From Bradyrhizobium sp. ORS 285 (GTDB lineage Bacteria; Pseudomonadota; Alphaproteobacteria; Rhizobiales; Xanthobacteraceae), in contig NZ_LT859959.1 of the NCBI RefSeq assembly GCF_900176205.1, forward strand, positions 124,001 to 188,000: 64,000 bases of DNA. Direction: 5' to 3'. Below are positions 28,354 through 37,081 of this stretch, piece by piece. Made by a program: the position numbers and the translations under genes. The first letter of the stretch is position 1, and every line of letters starts with the position of its first letter. Under the pieces are notes generated by a model, which saw nothing but the letters and a program-made list of their open reading frames with translations, searched no databases and was not told where the DNA came from.

Positions 28354-29337
28354 TTATTGCGAGATGTCGGGTGCGCCCGGTGCTGATCCCAAGACACGGG
28401 GTGCAAAGATGGCGTCGAGCGCGGCGAAGCTGGCGGTCTCCACCAGCTCGGGCGCGTGCTCGCCGAGCGCTTCCATCTTGACGCCCGAATTGATTTCGAG
28501 CACCCGCCATTGGCCGTCCGCCAGGACCACATCGACTGACGCATAGCGGATGTTGATCACGCGTGCGGCCTCCTGCGCCAGCGCCGTGCAGGTCTCGCGC
28601 AGCTCGCCGTCCCTCAGCAGCACCGGTTGAGCGCCGAATTCAAGGTTGTGCCGCCAGCTTAGCAGGCGCTGCTCGCCTTGCGGGATGATCGCGTGCAGCG
28701 TCGATGCATCGAACTCCGCAGCGAGGCGTCGAAGCAGCTGTGACTGCTGCTGGACCGGCACAGCCCTCAGCGCGAGCTCGCGCATCGAATGAATTCCGTT
28801 GCCCGTTACGACGGGCCGCTGCTTGCGGTAGACAATCAGTGGAACGCCATCGAGCAGGATGACGCGAACTTCGTCAGCGATCTCCAGCAGCGGCGCAATC
28901 GCTACGCTGGCTCCGGTGTCGAAGATGAGGGTGAGCGCGTCCTTGAGCTCGGCCGCCGTGTGGACGCGGGTCACTGCGCGCCCCGACGTGCCCTCGTTCG
29001 GCTTGACGACCAGCCCGTTCGGATATGCCTCGAGCAATTCCAGAATGGATGCCCATTCAGGCTCGCTGACACCCCTCATGGCCGGGCCAAGAAAGAACGC
29101 GTGCGGGACCGCGGGAACTCCGGATGCCGTCAGCAGGGTGGCCGTGGCGGCCTTGTCGCAGGCAATTCTGTGCGCCACCGCACTGTTCAGGCCGAGATCA
29201 TAGCCGAAGATCAGGTGACGCTTGGTGGCGTTCCCGAGCACCAGCAACCAGCCGTCCTCCCGGACGTCGAGCGAAATGCCCCGCTCTGCGCAATAGCGGG
29301 TCACGGCTGCGAGCTGGTGGTGCGGATGGTTAATCAT
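28354..29337 (-). CDS. ATP-grasp ligase of unknown specificity
   Basis: 327 residues. ATP-grasp features: GLVVKPNEGTSGRAVTRV (Lys112 and the small loop), SVDVVLADGQWRVLEINSGVKM (metal-binding Glu/Asn near the C-terminus) and a central EVRVILLDGVPLIVYRKQ. The arrangement recalls the ATP-grasp module of cyanophycin synthetase and RimK-type ligases. It should join an acid to an amine. It lies 80 bases downstream of O2 but is transcribed leftward, away from it, so it may not belong to the aromatic operon. Its upstream region contains an FNR/FixK box shared with fpr. Confidence 0.75.
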   Translation of the reverse strand: MINHPHHQLAAVTRYCAERGISLDVREDGWLLVLGNATKRHLIFGYDLGLNSAVAHRIACDKAATATLLTASGVPAVPHAFFLGPAMRGVSEPEWASILELLEAYPNGLVVKPNEGTSGRAVTRVHTAAELKDALTLIFDTGASVAIAPLLEIADEVRVILLDGVPLIVYRKQRPVVTGNGIHSMRELALRAVPVQQQSQLLRRLAAEFDASTLHAIIPQGEQRLLSWRHNLEFGAQPVLLRDGELRETCTALAQEAARVINIRYASVDVVLADGQWRVLEINSGVKMEALGEHAPELVETASFAALDAIFAPRVLGSAPGAPDISQ

Positions 29338-29468
29338 TGCTCAAGGATTGGGCCGCGGCTGCGGAATTAAAATGCTGGAAAGCCATGATCTCGGCAAGTA
29401 AATTACCGATATCGTTTGTGTACGAACGAATGGCAGGTCGAGGCGATCCGGCACGGGTCGGCATGCGT

Positions 29469-29482
29469 TTGATCGTGATCAA
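29469..29482. promoter_or_regulatory. FNR/FixK-type box (perfect)
   Basis: TTGATCGTGATCAA is a perfect TTGAT-N4-ATCAA palindrome. It is 143 bases upstream of fpr and 131 bases upstream of the divergent ATP-grasp gene. The distance to fpr would need an upstream start site about 100 bases before the ATG. Confidence 0.75.
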
Positions 29483-29625
29483 TGGTGCAGTCATGCGGGT
29501 TGATTATTTGCTGTTTTCACGTACATCAGGCGCCGAAAATCGCTGGGATCTATAGGGTTTTTTGCGGTCCTGCCTCGTCACGACTTGTTTCTTCCAACTT
29601 CAGCCCACGTGAAAAAACAAACGAC

Positions 29626-30399
29626 ATGAGCGCGTTCTATAAAGAGAAAGTTCTTTCTGTTCACCACTGGACGGACACCCTGTTCTCCTTCCGGGCGACC
29701 CGCGATGCGGGCTTCCGTTTCCAGAATGGTCAGTTCGCGATGATCGGCCTCGAGGTCGAGGGCCGCCCGCTGCTGCGCGCCTACAGCATGGCGAGCGCCA
29801 ATCACGAGGAGGAGCTCGAGTTCTTCAGCATCAAGGTGCAGGACGGTCCGCTGACCTCGCGCCTCCAGAAGATCAAGGAAGGCGACACCATCCTGGTCGG
29901 CCGCAAGGCGACGGGTACGCTGATCCCCGACAATTTGCTGCCCGGCAGCCGGCTGCTGCTGCTGTCGACCGGCACCGGTCTTGCGCCGTTCGCAAGCCTG
30001 ATCAAGGACCCCGACGTCTACGAGCGGTTCGAGAGCATCGTGCTGGTGCATGGTTGCCGCCAAGTCGCCGAGCTCGCCTATGGCGAGAGCGTCGTCGCGA
30101 AGCTGCGCGAGGATGAGCTGTTCGGGGAGCTGCTGGAAGGCAAGCTGCACTACTATCCGACCGTCACCCGTGAGCCGTTCCGCAATCGCGGCCGCATCAC
30201 CGACCTGATCTCGTCGCAGCAGCTGTTCAACGACCTCGGCCAGCATGCGCTCGATATCGCCAAGGACCGCGTCATGATGTGCGGCAGCCCGGCGATGCTG
30301 GAAGAGCTCAAGACCATGTTCGAGTCGCGCGGCTTCCTCGAGGGCAGCGGCAATGAGCCCGGCCATTTCGTGATCGAGAAGGCGTTCGTCGAGCGCTGA
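29626..30399 (+). CDS. fpr: Ferredoxin-NADP reductase
   Basis: 257 residues from ATG 29626; a frame-extended start at 29482 has no homology. FAD motif RAYSMAS (51-57), NADP region STGTGLAPFASL (114-125) and MMCGSPAMLEELK, with a C-terminal VER ending like bacterial Fpr. It passes electrons between NADPH and ferredoxin or flavodoxin in the cytoplasm. Divergent from the ATP-grasp gene with an FNR/FixK box between. Confidence 0.93.
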   Translation: MSAFYKEKVLSVHHWTDTLFSFRATRDAGFRFQNGQFAMIGLEVEGRPLLRAYSMASANHEEELEFFSIKVQDGPLTSRLQKIKEGDTILVGRKATGTLIPDNLLPGSRLLLLSTGTGLAPFASLIKDPDVYERFESIVLVHGCRQVAELAYGESVVAKLREDELFGELLEGKLHYYPTVTREPFRNRGRITDLISSQQLFNDLGQHALDIAKDRVMMCGSPAMLEELKTMFESRGFLEGSGNEPGHFVIEKAFVER

Positions 30400-30429
30400 G
30401 CCGCCGACCTCGCAGCCTTGGAATTCGTC

Positions 30430-30463
30430 AAAGAGCGCCTCGACGCAATCGGGGCGCTCTTTT
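30430..30463 (+). terminator. Rho-independent terminator after fpr
   Basis: AAAGAGCGCC (30430-30439) pairs with GGCGCTCTTT (30453-30462); a further T follows. It starts 31 bases after the fpr stop. Confidence 0.85.
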
Positions 30464-30609
30464 CGTTGGCAATATCCTCCTTGCACGCGCCGAAGCGGCT
30501 GTGCGATTTTCGCCCACAAGACCGGACCTGCAGACGTCCGGCGCGACACAGGGAGGGGACCTGGATTGCCTGACGGGCGGCCATCCCCGCGATAGCAAGG
30601 GGAACGGCC

Positions 30610-32175
30610 ATGGATTCCATCGTTCGCAGACAGACGCTCGGTGACCTCCTGCGGCGGAGCGCAGCGCGCACGCCGGGCAAGACGGCCGTGATCTGCGGCG
30701 ACACCAGCTGGACCTACGCCGAATTCAACGCCATCACGGATCGCCTCGCGGCGGGTCTCGCGGCCCGCGGCGTCGGCAAGGGCGAGCGGGTCGCGATCCT
30801 CGCCCGCAATTCGCATGCCTTCGCGGCGCTCCGCTTCGCACTGGCGCGCCTCGGCGCCGTGCTGGTGCCGATCAGCTTCATGCTCAAGCCGGAGGAGGTC
30901 GCCTACATCCTCAAACATGCCGGCGCACGGCTGCTGGCGACGGACAGCGGCTTTGCCACGGTAGCGCGCGCGGCCAAGGCGCTGGCGCCGGCGGTCGAGC
31001 AGATGATCTGGCTGCCATCGGAAGGGCCGAGCGAACGGCAAGCCGACATGATCGACTTCGCCGAGCTCGCAGCGTCGACGGCGGCCGTGCCTGCCGTCGA
31101 GATCGCCGGCGGCGACGTCGCGCAGATCGTCTACACCTCGGGCACGGAGTCGCTTCCGAAGGGCGCGATGCTGACCCATGACGCCGTCATCTGGCAGTAT
31201 GTGAGCTGCATTGTCGACGCGGGCATCGCCGCGGACGACGTCACCTTGCATGCGCTGCCGCTGTATCACTGCGCGCAGCTCGACGTGTTCTTCGGCCCCT
31301 CGATCTATGTCGGCGCCACCAACATCATCACCGCGTTTCCGACGCCTGACAATCTGCTGCCGCTGATCGCGAAGCACCGCATCAGCTCGTTCTTCGCGCC
31401 TCCGACGGTGTGGATCTCGATCCTGCGCTCGCCGCTGTTCGAGACGACTGATGTCTCGACCCTGCGCAAGGGCTATTACGGCGCCTCGATCATGCCGGTC
31501 GAGGTGCTGCGCGAGCTCGCGCAGCGGCTTCCCAAGGTGCGGCTGTGGAATCTCTACGGCCAGACCGAGATCGCGCCGCTCGCGACGATGCTCGGACCGG
31601 AGGATCAGCTGCGCAAGCCCGGCAGTTGCGGCCGCGCCGTGCTCAATGTCGAGACCCGGGTGGTCGACGACGACATGAACGATGTCGCGGCGGGCCAGGT
31701 CGGCGAGGTCGTGCACCGCTCGCCGCACCTGATGCTCGGCTACTTCCACGACGACGAGCGCACCGCTGCCGCCTTCCAGGGCGACTGGTTTCACTCCGGC
31801 GATCTCGCGACCATCGACGAGGAGGGCTACATTACCATCGTCGATCGCAAGAAGGACATGATCAAGACCGGCGGCGAGAACGTTGCCAGCCGCGAGGTCG
31901 AGGAGGCGCTGTACCAGATCCCGGAAGTCTCCGAGGTTGCGGTGGTCGGCTTGCCGCATCCGCGCTGGGTCGAAGCTGTCGTGGCCATGGTCGTCGTGAA
32001 GTCCGGCTGCGAGCTGACCGAGGAGGCGCTGCTCAAGCAGGCCTCCAGCCGGCTGGCCTCGTTCAAGACGCCCAAGCGTGTCGTATTCGTCGATGCGCTG
32101 CCGAAGAACCCCAGCGGCAAGCTGTTGAAGCGGCAGCTGCGCGAGGCGCATTCCAGCCTGTTCGCTGAAGGCTGA
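30610..32175 (+). CDS. Acyl-CoA synthetase (AMP-binding, long/medium-chain type)
   Basis: 521 residues. Adenylation core: IVYTSGTESLPKGAMLTH (P-loop, residues ~177-194), LYGQTEIAPLAT (A5), DWFHSGDLATIDEEGYITIVDRKKDMIKTGGENV (A7-A8) and catalytic Lys in PKNPSGKLLKR. In the fatty-acyl-CoA synthetase family; cytoplasmic or membrane-associated. Note GTESLPKG where many members have GTTGRPKG. Monocistronic, between a terminator and the glutamate-synthase-like gene. Confidence 0.88.
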   Translation: MDSIVRRQTLGDLLRRSAARTPGKTAVICGDTSWTYAEFNAITDRLAAGLAARGVGKGERVAILARNSHAFAALRFALARLGAVLVPISFMLKPEEVAYILKHAGARLLATDSGFATVARAAKALAPAVEQMIWLPSEGPSERQADMIDFAELAASTAAVPAVEIAGGDVAQIVYTSGTESLPKGAMLTHDAVIWQYVSCIVDAGIAADDVTLHALPLYHCAQLDVFFGPSIYVGATNIITAFPTPDNLLPLIAKHRISSFFAPPTVWISILRSPLFETTDVSTLRKGYYGASIMPVEVLRELAQRLPKVRLWNLYGQTEIAPLATMLGPEDQLRKPGSCGRAVLNVETRVVDDDMNDVAAGQVGEVVHRSPHLMLGYFHDDERTAAAFQGDWFHSGDLATIDEEGYITIVDRKKDMIKTGGENVASREVEEALYQIPEVSEVAVVGLPHPRWVEAVVAMVVVKSGCELTEEALLKQASSRLASFKTPKRVVFVDALPKNPSGKLLKRQLREAHSSLFAEG

Positions 32176-32421
32176 GGCAGCGCGCGACAGCCGGGTCAAT
32201 TGCTCTCCCGGGTAGGTCCGTAGGTACGGCCGGTGCATGAGGATGGGACGTCGCGGCGGTGCGGCGATCCAGTGGAGACTGTGGTATCCGCGCCGGTCGC
32301 CGAGGGCTTTCGACGATGTGATACCGTCGACGGTCAATCGCGCGCGCTTGTGTAACGATTGTTTCGTGATGCGCGTAGTAGTGTCATTGCTGACCGTCCA
32401 CGACCCGTTCCGAGGCCTTCC

Positions 32422-34047
32422 ATGGACACGCTGCTGCTTCCGTTCTCGCCGCGCTACATCGTGCTGACGATCTGCGCCACGGCAACCGCCCTGCTGCTCG
32501 TCCTCGGCATCTACGACCGCAAGATCTTCGATCTCGTTCTCATTCCGTTGCTGATCTTCGGGGCACTGACTGCGCTCGGCGTCCGGGACTTGCTGCAGAG
32601 CAGCCACGCGGTCCTGCGCAACTACCCGATCTCCGCGCATCTGCGCTTCATCCTCGAGGAGATCCGCCCGGAGATGCGGCAGTATTTCTTCGAGAGTGAG
32701 AAGGACGGCATGCCGTTTTCGCGCGACACCCGCGCGGTGGTCTATCAGCGCGCCAAGATGGTGCTCGACAAGCGCCCGTTCGGGACCCAGGAGGACGTCT
32801 ATCGCGAGGGCTACGAATGGATGCACCATTCGGTGTCGCCGAAGCCGCATGCGGAGGAGAAATTCCGCATTACCATCGGCGGGCCCGAATGCACCAAGCC
32901 GTATTCGGCCTCGGTGTTCAACATCTCCGCCATGAGCTTCGGCGCGCTGAGCCCCAACGCGGTGCGCGCGCTGAACGGCGGTGCCAAGCGCGGCGGCTTT
33001 GCCCACGACACCGGCGAGGGCGGCTTCAGCCCGTATCACGCCGAAATGGGCGGCGACATCATCTGGGAGATCGGCTCCGGCTATTTCGGCTGCCGTCACC
33101 GTGACGGCAGCTTCGATCCCGATGCGTTCGCGCGCGTTGCGGCGACCGAGCAGATCAAGATGGTCGAACTCAAGGTCAGCCAGGGCGCCAAGCCCGGCCA
33201 TGGCGGCGTGCTGCCCGCGGCGAAGGTGTCCGAGGAGATCTCCAAGATCCGCGGCGTCGCGATGGGCGAGGACTGCATCTCGCCGCCGGCGCATCGCGCG
33301 TTCTCGACGCCCATCGGCATGATGCAGTTCATCGGCGAGATGCGCCGGCTGTCGGGCGGCAAGCCGGCCGGCTTCAAGCTGTGCATCGGCCATCCCTGGG
33401 AGTTCCTGGCGATCTGCAAGGCGATGCTGGAGACCGGCATCTATCCCGACTTCATCGTCGTCGACGGCAATGAGGGCGGCACGGGCGCCGCGCCGCTGGA
33501 GTTCATGGACCATCTGGGCATGCCGATGCGCGAGGGCGTCAATTTCGTGCACAATGCGTTGGTCGGCATGAACATCCGCGATCGTGTCAAGATCGGCGCC
33601 TCCGGCAAGATTGCCACCGCTTTCGACATGGCCCGCGCCATGTCGATCGGCGCCGACTGGTGCAATTCGGCGCGCGGATTCATGTTCGCGCTCGGTTGCA
33701 TCCAGTCGCTGAGCTGTCATACCGACAAGTGCCCGACCGGCGTGGCGACGCAGGATCCGACGCGCGCCCGCGCGCTGGTCGTGCCGCACAAGATCGATCG
33801 CGTGTTCAACTATCATCACGCGACCCTGCATGCGTTGACCGAGCTGCTCGCCGCCGCCGGCTTGGAGCATCCGCAGGACCTGCGTCCGATCCACTTCTCA
33901 CAGCGGACGTCGACCACCGAGGTCTCCTCCTTCGCCAAGCTGTATCCATCGCTGCGCCAGGGCGAACTGCTCGAGGGCACCCAGGATGTCCGCTTTCGCG
34001 ATGCCTGGGCGATGGCGCGGCCTGATACGTTCGCGGCGGTACAGTGA
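32422..34047 (+). CDS. Membrane-anchored FMN/[3Fe-4S] glutamate-synthase-like protein
   Basis: 541 residues from ATG 32422. Two N-terminal hydrophobic segments (YIVLTICATATALLLVLGIY and LVLIPLLIFGALTAL) precede the GltS FMN domain: NISAMSFGALSPNAVRALN, GEGGFSPYH, KVSQGAKPGHGG, DGNEGGTGAAP and CIQSLSCHTDKCPTG, the C-x5-C-x4-C motif for the [3Fe-4S] cluster of GltB. It has no glutamine amidotransferase part, so it would use ammonia or another reaction entirely. Such stand-alone proteins are common in Alphaproteobacteria but of uncertain function. Confidence 0.85.
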   Translation: MDTLLLPFSPRYIVLTICATATALLLVLGIYDRKIFDLVLIPLLIFGALTALGVRDLLQSSHAVLRNYPISAHLRFILEEIRPEMRQYFFESEKDGMPFSRDTRAVVYQRAKMVLDKRPFGTQEDVYREGYEWMHHSVSPKPHAEEKFRITIGGPECTKPYSASVFNISAMSFGALSPNAVRALNGGAKRGGFAHDTGEGGFSPYHAEMGGDIIWEIGSGYFGCRHRDGSFDPDAFARVAATEQIKMVELKVSQGAKPGHGGVLPAAKVSEEISKIRGVAMGEDCISPPAHRAFSTPIGMMQFIGEMRRLSGGKPAGFKLCIGHPWEFLAICKAMLETGIYPDFIVVDGNEGGTGAAPLEFMDHLGMPMREGVNFVHNALVGMNIRDRVKIGASGKIATAFDMARAMSIGADWCNSARGFMFALGCIQSLSCHTDKCPTGVATQDPTRARALVVPHKIDRVFNYHHATLHALTELLAAAGLEHPQDLRPIHFSQRTSTTEVSSFAKLYPSLRQGELLEGTQDVRFRDAWAMARPDTFAAVQ

Positions 34048-34066
34048 GGCCAGCCCAAACTTTTTT

Positions 34067-34095
34067 GGGAACCTCCGAGCCCCAACCCCATCTAA
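34067..34095 (+). promoter_or_regulatory. ECF promoter P1 (GGGAAC-N17-ATCTAA) of the sigma gene
   Basis: GGGAAC (34067-34072), exactly 17 bases, then ATCTAA (34090-34095), 30 bases before the sigma ATG at 34126. The same pattern occurs once more, before the DUF4142 gene. Confidence 0.7.
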
Positions 34096-34125
34096 GGCAG
34101 GTGTGCTCAGTTGGGATGATCGATC

Positions 34126-34809
34126 ATGTCTTGGACCACGGCGACGGCGGCCCTTGCTGCGACTGGCGAGAATGAGCTGATCCAACGGGCGAAAGCCCGT
34201 GACGAGGCGGCGATCCGTGCCATCCTCCAGGCCAATAATCGCCGCCTGTTCCGGATTGCTCGCGGCATCTTGCGCAACGACAGTGAGGCCGAGGATGTGG
34301 TCCAGGAGACCTATCTGCGTGCCCTGACACATCTGGACGCGTTTCGCGGCCAATCCAGCCTCTCGACGTGGCTGGTTCGCATCGCGATGAACGAGGCGAT
34401 GGGACGGCTGCGCGGGCAGCGGCCCGTCCTGCAGTTGAATGTGGACCGGGAGGACAGGCCGGCGGCCGAGGTGATCCAATTCCCTTCGACGTCGAGCGAC
34501 CCGGAGAAGTCCATGGCGCAGCGCCAGGTCCAGACAGTGGTTGAGCGGGCCATCGATGAGCTGTCGGAGCCGTTCCGGCTCGTCTTCATCGCCCGCGTGA
34601 TCGAGGAGATGAGCATCGAAGAGACTGCGGACCTGCTCGGATTGAAGCCCGAGACCGTGAAGACGCGGCTGCATCGCGCCCGCGCCATGCTGCGCGAGAA
34701 CGTCGAGAAGGAGATCGGCCCCGTCCTTCTGGACGCGTTTCCCTTTGCCGGCCATCGCTGCGAGCGGCTGACGGATGCGGTGCTCGCGCGTCTCGGATTC
34801 CCGGCCTGA
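34126..34809 (+). CDS. ECF RNA polymerase sigma factor
   Basis: 227 residues. Sigma region 2 (ANNRRLFRIARGILRNDSEAEDVVQETYLRAL) and region 4 (FRLVFIARVIEEMSIEETADLLGLKPETVKTRLHRARAML) are clear, with no region 3. No anti-sigma gene is adjacent; the next gene is a DUF4142 protein. Two copies of GGGAAC-N17-ATCYAA, one before this gene and one before the next, suggest it recognises that promoter and drives its own synthesis. The C-terminal 50 residues beyond region 4 are unassigned. Confidence 0.92.
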   Translation: MSWTTATAALAATGENELIQRAKARDEAAIRAILQANNRRLFRIARGILRNDSEAEDVVQETYLRALTHLDAFRGQSSLSTWLVRIAMNEAMGRLRGQRPVLQLNVDREDRPAAEVIQFPSTSSDPEKSMAQRQVQTVVERAIDELSEPFRLVFIARVIEEMSIEETADLLGLKPETVKTRLHRARAMLRENVEKEIGPVLLDAFPFAGHRCERLTDAVLARLGFPA

Positions 34810-34817
34810 AGATTCCT

Positions 34818-34846
34818 GGGAACGTCCGCCGATATTTTTCATCCAA
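34818..34846 (+). promoter_or_regulatory. ECF promoter P2 (GGGAAC-N17-ATCCAA) of the DUF4142 gene
   Basis: GGGAAC (34818-34823), 17 bases, ATCCAA (34841-34846), starting 8 bases after the sigma stop and 60 before the DUF4142 ATG. Spacing is identical to P1. Confidence 0.7.
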
Positions 34847-34905
34847 TCCCTGTGCAGCCATTCACCCGCCGGCGACGAGATCCGGCGACACAGGAGATTG
34901 AAGTC

Positions 34906-35427
34906 ATGTTCAAGCATATCACTGCGACAGCCGTCGCGCTCTGCCTCACGAGCAGCGTTGCGTTCTCGCAAGGTGCCAAGCTCGGCGACCCACAGATCGC
35001 TCATATCGCCTACACGGCCGGCGAGATCGACATCAAGGCCGCGAAGCAGGCGCTCGACAACGCGAGCAACAAAGAGGTCAAGGAGTTTGCCCAAGGCATG
35101 GTGCGCGACCACGAGGCGGTCAACAAACAGGCCCTCGCTCTGGTCAAGAAGCTGAAGGTCACGCCGGAGGACAACGACACCAGCCGTGCGCTGTCGAAGC
35201 AGGCGGCCGAGAAGCTCAGCGAGCTCGGCAAGCTCAAGGGCGCTGAGTTCGACAAGGCCTACATTGCCAACGAGGTCGCCTACCACAAGACCGTGAACGG
35301 CGCGCTGGAAACCCAGCTCATTCCGTCGGCGAGCAATCCCGAGCTGAAGGAGCTGCTGCAGACCGGCCTCAAGCTGTTCCAGGGGCACCAGCAGCACGCC
35401 GAGCATGTCGCGGCGGATCTGAAGTAG
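34906..35427 (+). CDS. DUF4142 secreted protein
   Basis: 173 residues with a signal peptide (ATAVALCLTSSVAFS-QG). The helical body contains IAHIAYTAGEIDIKAAKQALDNASNKEVKEFAQGMVRDHEAVNKQAL and VAYHKTVNGALETQLIPSASNPELKELL, the DUF4142/ferritin-like four-helix pattern with paired H and E residues. It is periplasmic; related proteins are often stress-induced. It carries ECF promoter P2 and is probably co-transcribed with the cupredoxin gene 9 bases downstream. Confidence 0.9.
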   Translation: MFKHITATAVALCLTSSVAFSQGAKLGDPQIAHIAYTAGEIDIKAAKQALDNASNKEVKEFAQGMVRDHEAVNKQALALVKKLKVTPEDNDTSRALSKQAAEKLSELGKLKGAEFDKAYIANEVAYHKTVNGALETQLIPSASNPELKELLQTGLKLFQGHQQHAEHVAADLK

Positions 35428-35436
35428 GAGCAGTCC

Positions 35437-35754
35437 ATGCGGTCGGGACGTATTGCTTTCATGAGCCTGCTTGCGCTCGTTGCAGTGAGCGTTCCGGCGC
35501 GCGCGGCCACGATCCGGATTACGATCGATAAGCTCGCGTTCTCGCCAGCCTCGGTCTCGGCCAAGGTCGGCGACACCGTCGAATGGGTCAACAAGGACGC
35601 GCTGGCGCATACGGCCACCGCGCGCAATGGCGACTTCGACGTCACGCTGCCGCCGAGCAGGACGGTCAGCTCGGTACTCAAGAAGGCAGGCACGGTCGAG
35701 TATTATTGTCGCTTTCATCCGAACATGAAGGCGGCCCTGGCGATCGCGCCATGA
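35437..35754 (+). CDS. Periplasmic cupredoxin (amicyanin/plastocyanin-like)
   Basis: 105 residues with a signal peptide ending ARA-A. The type-1 copper ligands are His58 (LAHTAT), Cys91, His94 and Met97 in YYCRFHPNM. It is a small electron carrier or copper-binding protein. Follows the DUF4142 gene by 9 bases, so it should fall under the ECF sigma factor. Confidence 0.9.
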   Translation: MRSGRIAFMSLLALVAVSVPARAATIRITIDKLAFSPASVSAKVGDTVEWVNKDALAHTATARNGDFDVTLPPSRTVSSVLKKAGTVEYYCRFHPNMKAALAIAP

Positions 35755-35765
35755 TGCCCGAAGGC

Positions 35766-37067
35766 TCAATGCGGGTTCTCCAGGCTGAAGGTCTCCGACT
35801 GCTCGTCGTAGGAAAACAGCTCGGCGTAGCGGCCCCAGGAGACGATGGTCTGCAGGGTCTCGTCGGCATATTGCTCGGACATGTAGTCCTCGAGCTCGAT
35901 GCGGAAGCGGGCGGCGGGGGCTGCGTGCGAGGGACGGTCGTCGAGCACGCGGCGGATCAGCCCCATCAGCGGCACGTTCTCCATCAGGTGCGCGGCGAAC
36001 AGTTTTTTTCGGTCGTCGGTTTCGAGGTCGGCGAAGCGGCGGCCGGCTTCGGTCAGGGTGAGATCGCCCTCGCTGAGATGCGCGAAGCGCAGCAGTTGCA
36101 GCGCTTCGGCGAGCGGAAAGATTTCGTCGACTTCGAGCTGCAGGTGACCGGCGAGCACGGGAAGGTCGGCGTGGCCCTTGTACGGCTCGCCGGCGAGCGC
36201 CTCGATCAGGCCGGAGATCGAGTTCGAGGAGACGTGGCTGAGCACCATGCCGACGCCGGCGCTGGCGGTGCTCGGCAGCTTCGGCTCGGGCCGCTGCGTC
36301 ATGCGGGCATAGAGGCTGTCGACGAGCTGGCGGAACGCCGGATCGAGCCGGTTGCGCGGATGGGCTAAGTCGATCTTGAACTCGGCGGCGACGCGGCCGG
36401 GATTGGAGGAGAACACCAGCACGCGATCGCACATCAGCACCGCCTCCTCGATGTTGTGCGTCACCATCAGCACCGATTTGATCGGCAGCCTTCCGTCGGT
36501 CCAGAGATCGACGAGGTCGGTGCGCAAGGTCTCCGCGGTCAACACGTCGAGCGCGGAGAACGGCTCGTCCATCAGCAGCAGGTCGGGATGCACGACGAGG
36601 GCGCGGGCGAAGCCGACGCGCTGGCGCATGCCGCCGGACAGCTCCTTCGGAAAGGCGGATTCGAAGCCGTCGAGGCCGATCAGGTCGATCGCGGCCAGCG
36701 CGCGCTTGCGCCGCTCGGCGCTGTCGATGCCGAGCGCCTCCAGGCCGAGCTCGACGTTCTGCAGCACCGTCAGCCAGGGAAACAGCGCGAAGGATTGGAA
36801 CACCATGGCGACGCCGCGCGGTGGGCCGGCGATGATCTCGCCGCGGCATTTGGCTTCGCCCGATGACGGCGACACCAGGCCCGCGATGATGCGCAGCAAG
36901 GTCGACTTGCCCGAGCCGGAGCGCCCCAGCAGGCCCACGATCTCGCCGGCGCGGATGGTGAGATCGACCTTCTCCAGCACGACGAGATCCTCGCCGCTGC
37001 CTTTCGGGAACATCCGGCTGACGCTCTTGATCTCGATCAGCGAGGTATTCTTGACCTGGTCGCGCAT
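35766..37067 (-). CDS. ABC transporter ATPase with C-terminal AAA-associated domain
   Basis: 433 residues from ATG 37067 (GGGAGAA upstream). The ATPase part (1-~260) has GRSGSGKST, FQSFALFPW, LSGGMRQRVGFARAL, LLLMDEPFSALD and MVTHNIEEAV, as in nitrate/sulfonate importers. The extra ~160 residues (ISGLIEALAGEPYKGHADLP .. LENPH) form the AAA-associated regulatory domain seen on some NitT/TauT ATPases. It pairs with the doubled permease 14 bases upstream. There is no binding protein in the operon, so the solute is unknown. Confidence 0.9.
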   Translation of the reverse strand: MRDQVKNTSLIEIKSVSRMFPKGSGEDLVVLEKVDLTIRAGEIVGLLGRSGSGKSTLLRIIAGLVSPSSGEAKCRGEIIAGPPRGVAMVFQSFALFPWLTVLQNVELGLEALGIDSAERRKRALAAIDLIGLDGFESAFPKELSGGMRQRVGFARALVVHPDLLLMDEPFSALDVLTAETLRTDLVDLWTDGRLPIKSVLMVTHNIEEAVLMCDRVLVFSSNPGRVAAEFKIDLAHPRNRLDPAFRQLVDSLYARMTQRPEPKLPSTASAGVGMVLSHVSSNSISGLIEALAGEPYKGHADLPVLAGHLQLEVDEIFPLAEALQLLRFAHLSEGDLTLTEAGRRFADLETDDRKKLFAAHLMENVPLMGLIRRVLDDRPSHAAPAARFRIELEDYMSEQYADETLQTIVSWGRYAELFSYDEQSETFSLENPH

Positions 37068-37081
37068 GACAATTCTCCCGG

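Noticed and set aside
29578..33894. Very long open frame (1438 codons) antisense to fpr, the acyl-CoA synthetase and the glutamate-synthase-like gene
   Set aside because: It is a shadow of high-GC codon use: the plus-strand genes match known families, and the antisense product is rich in Arg/His/Ala with no domain.
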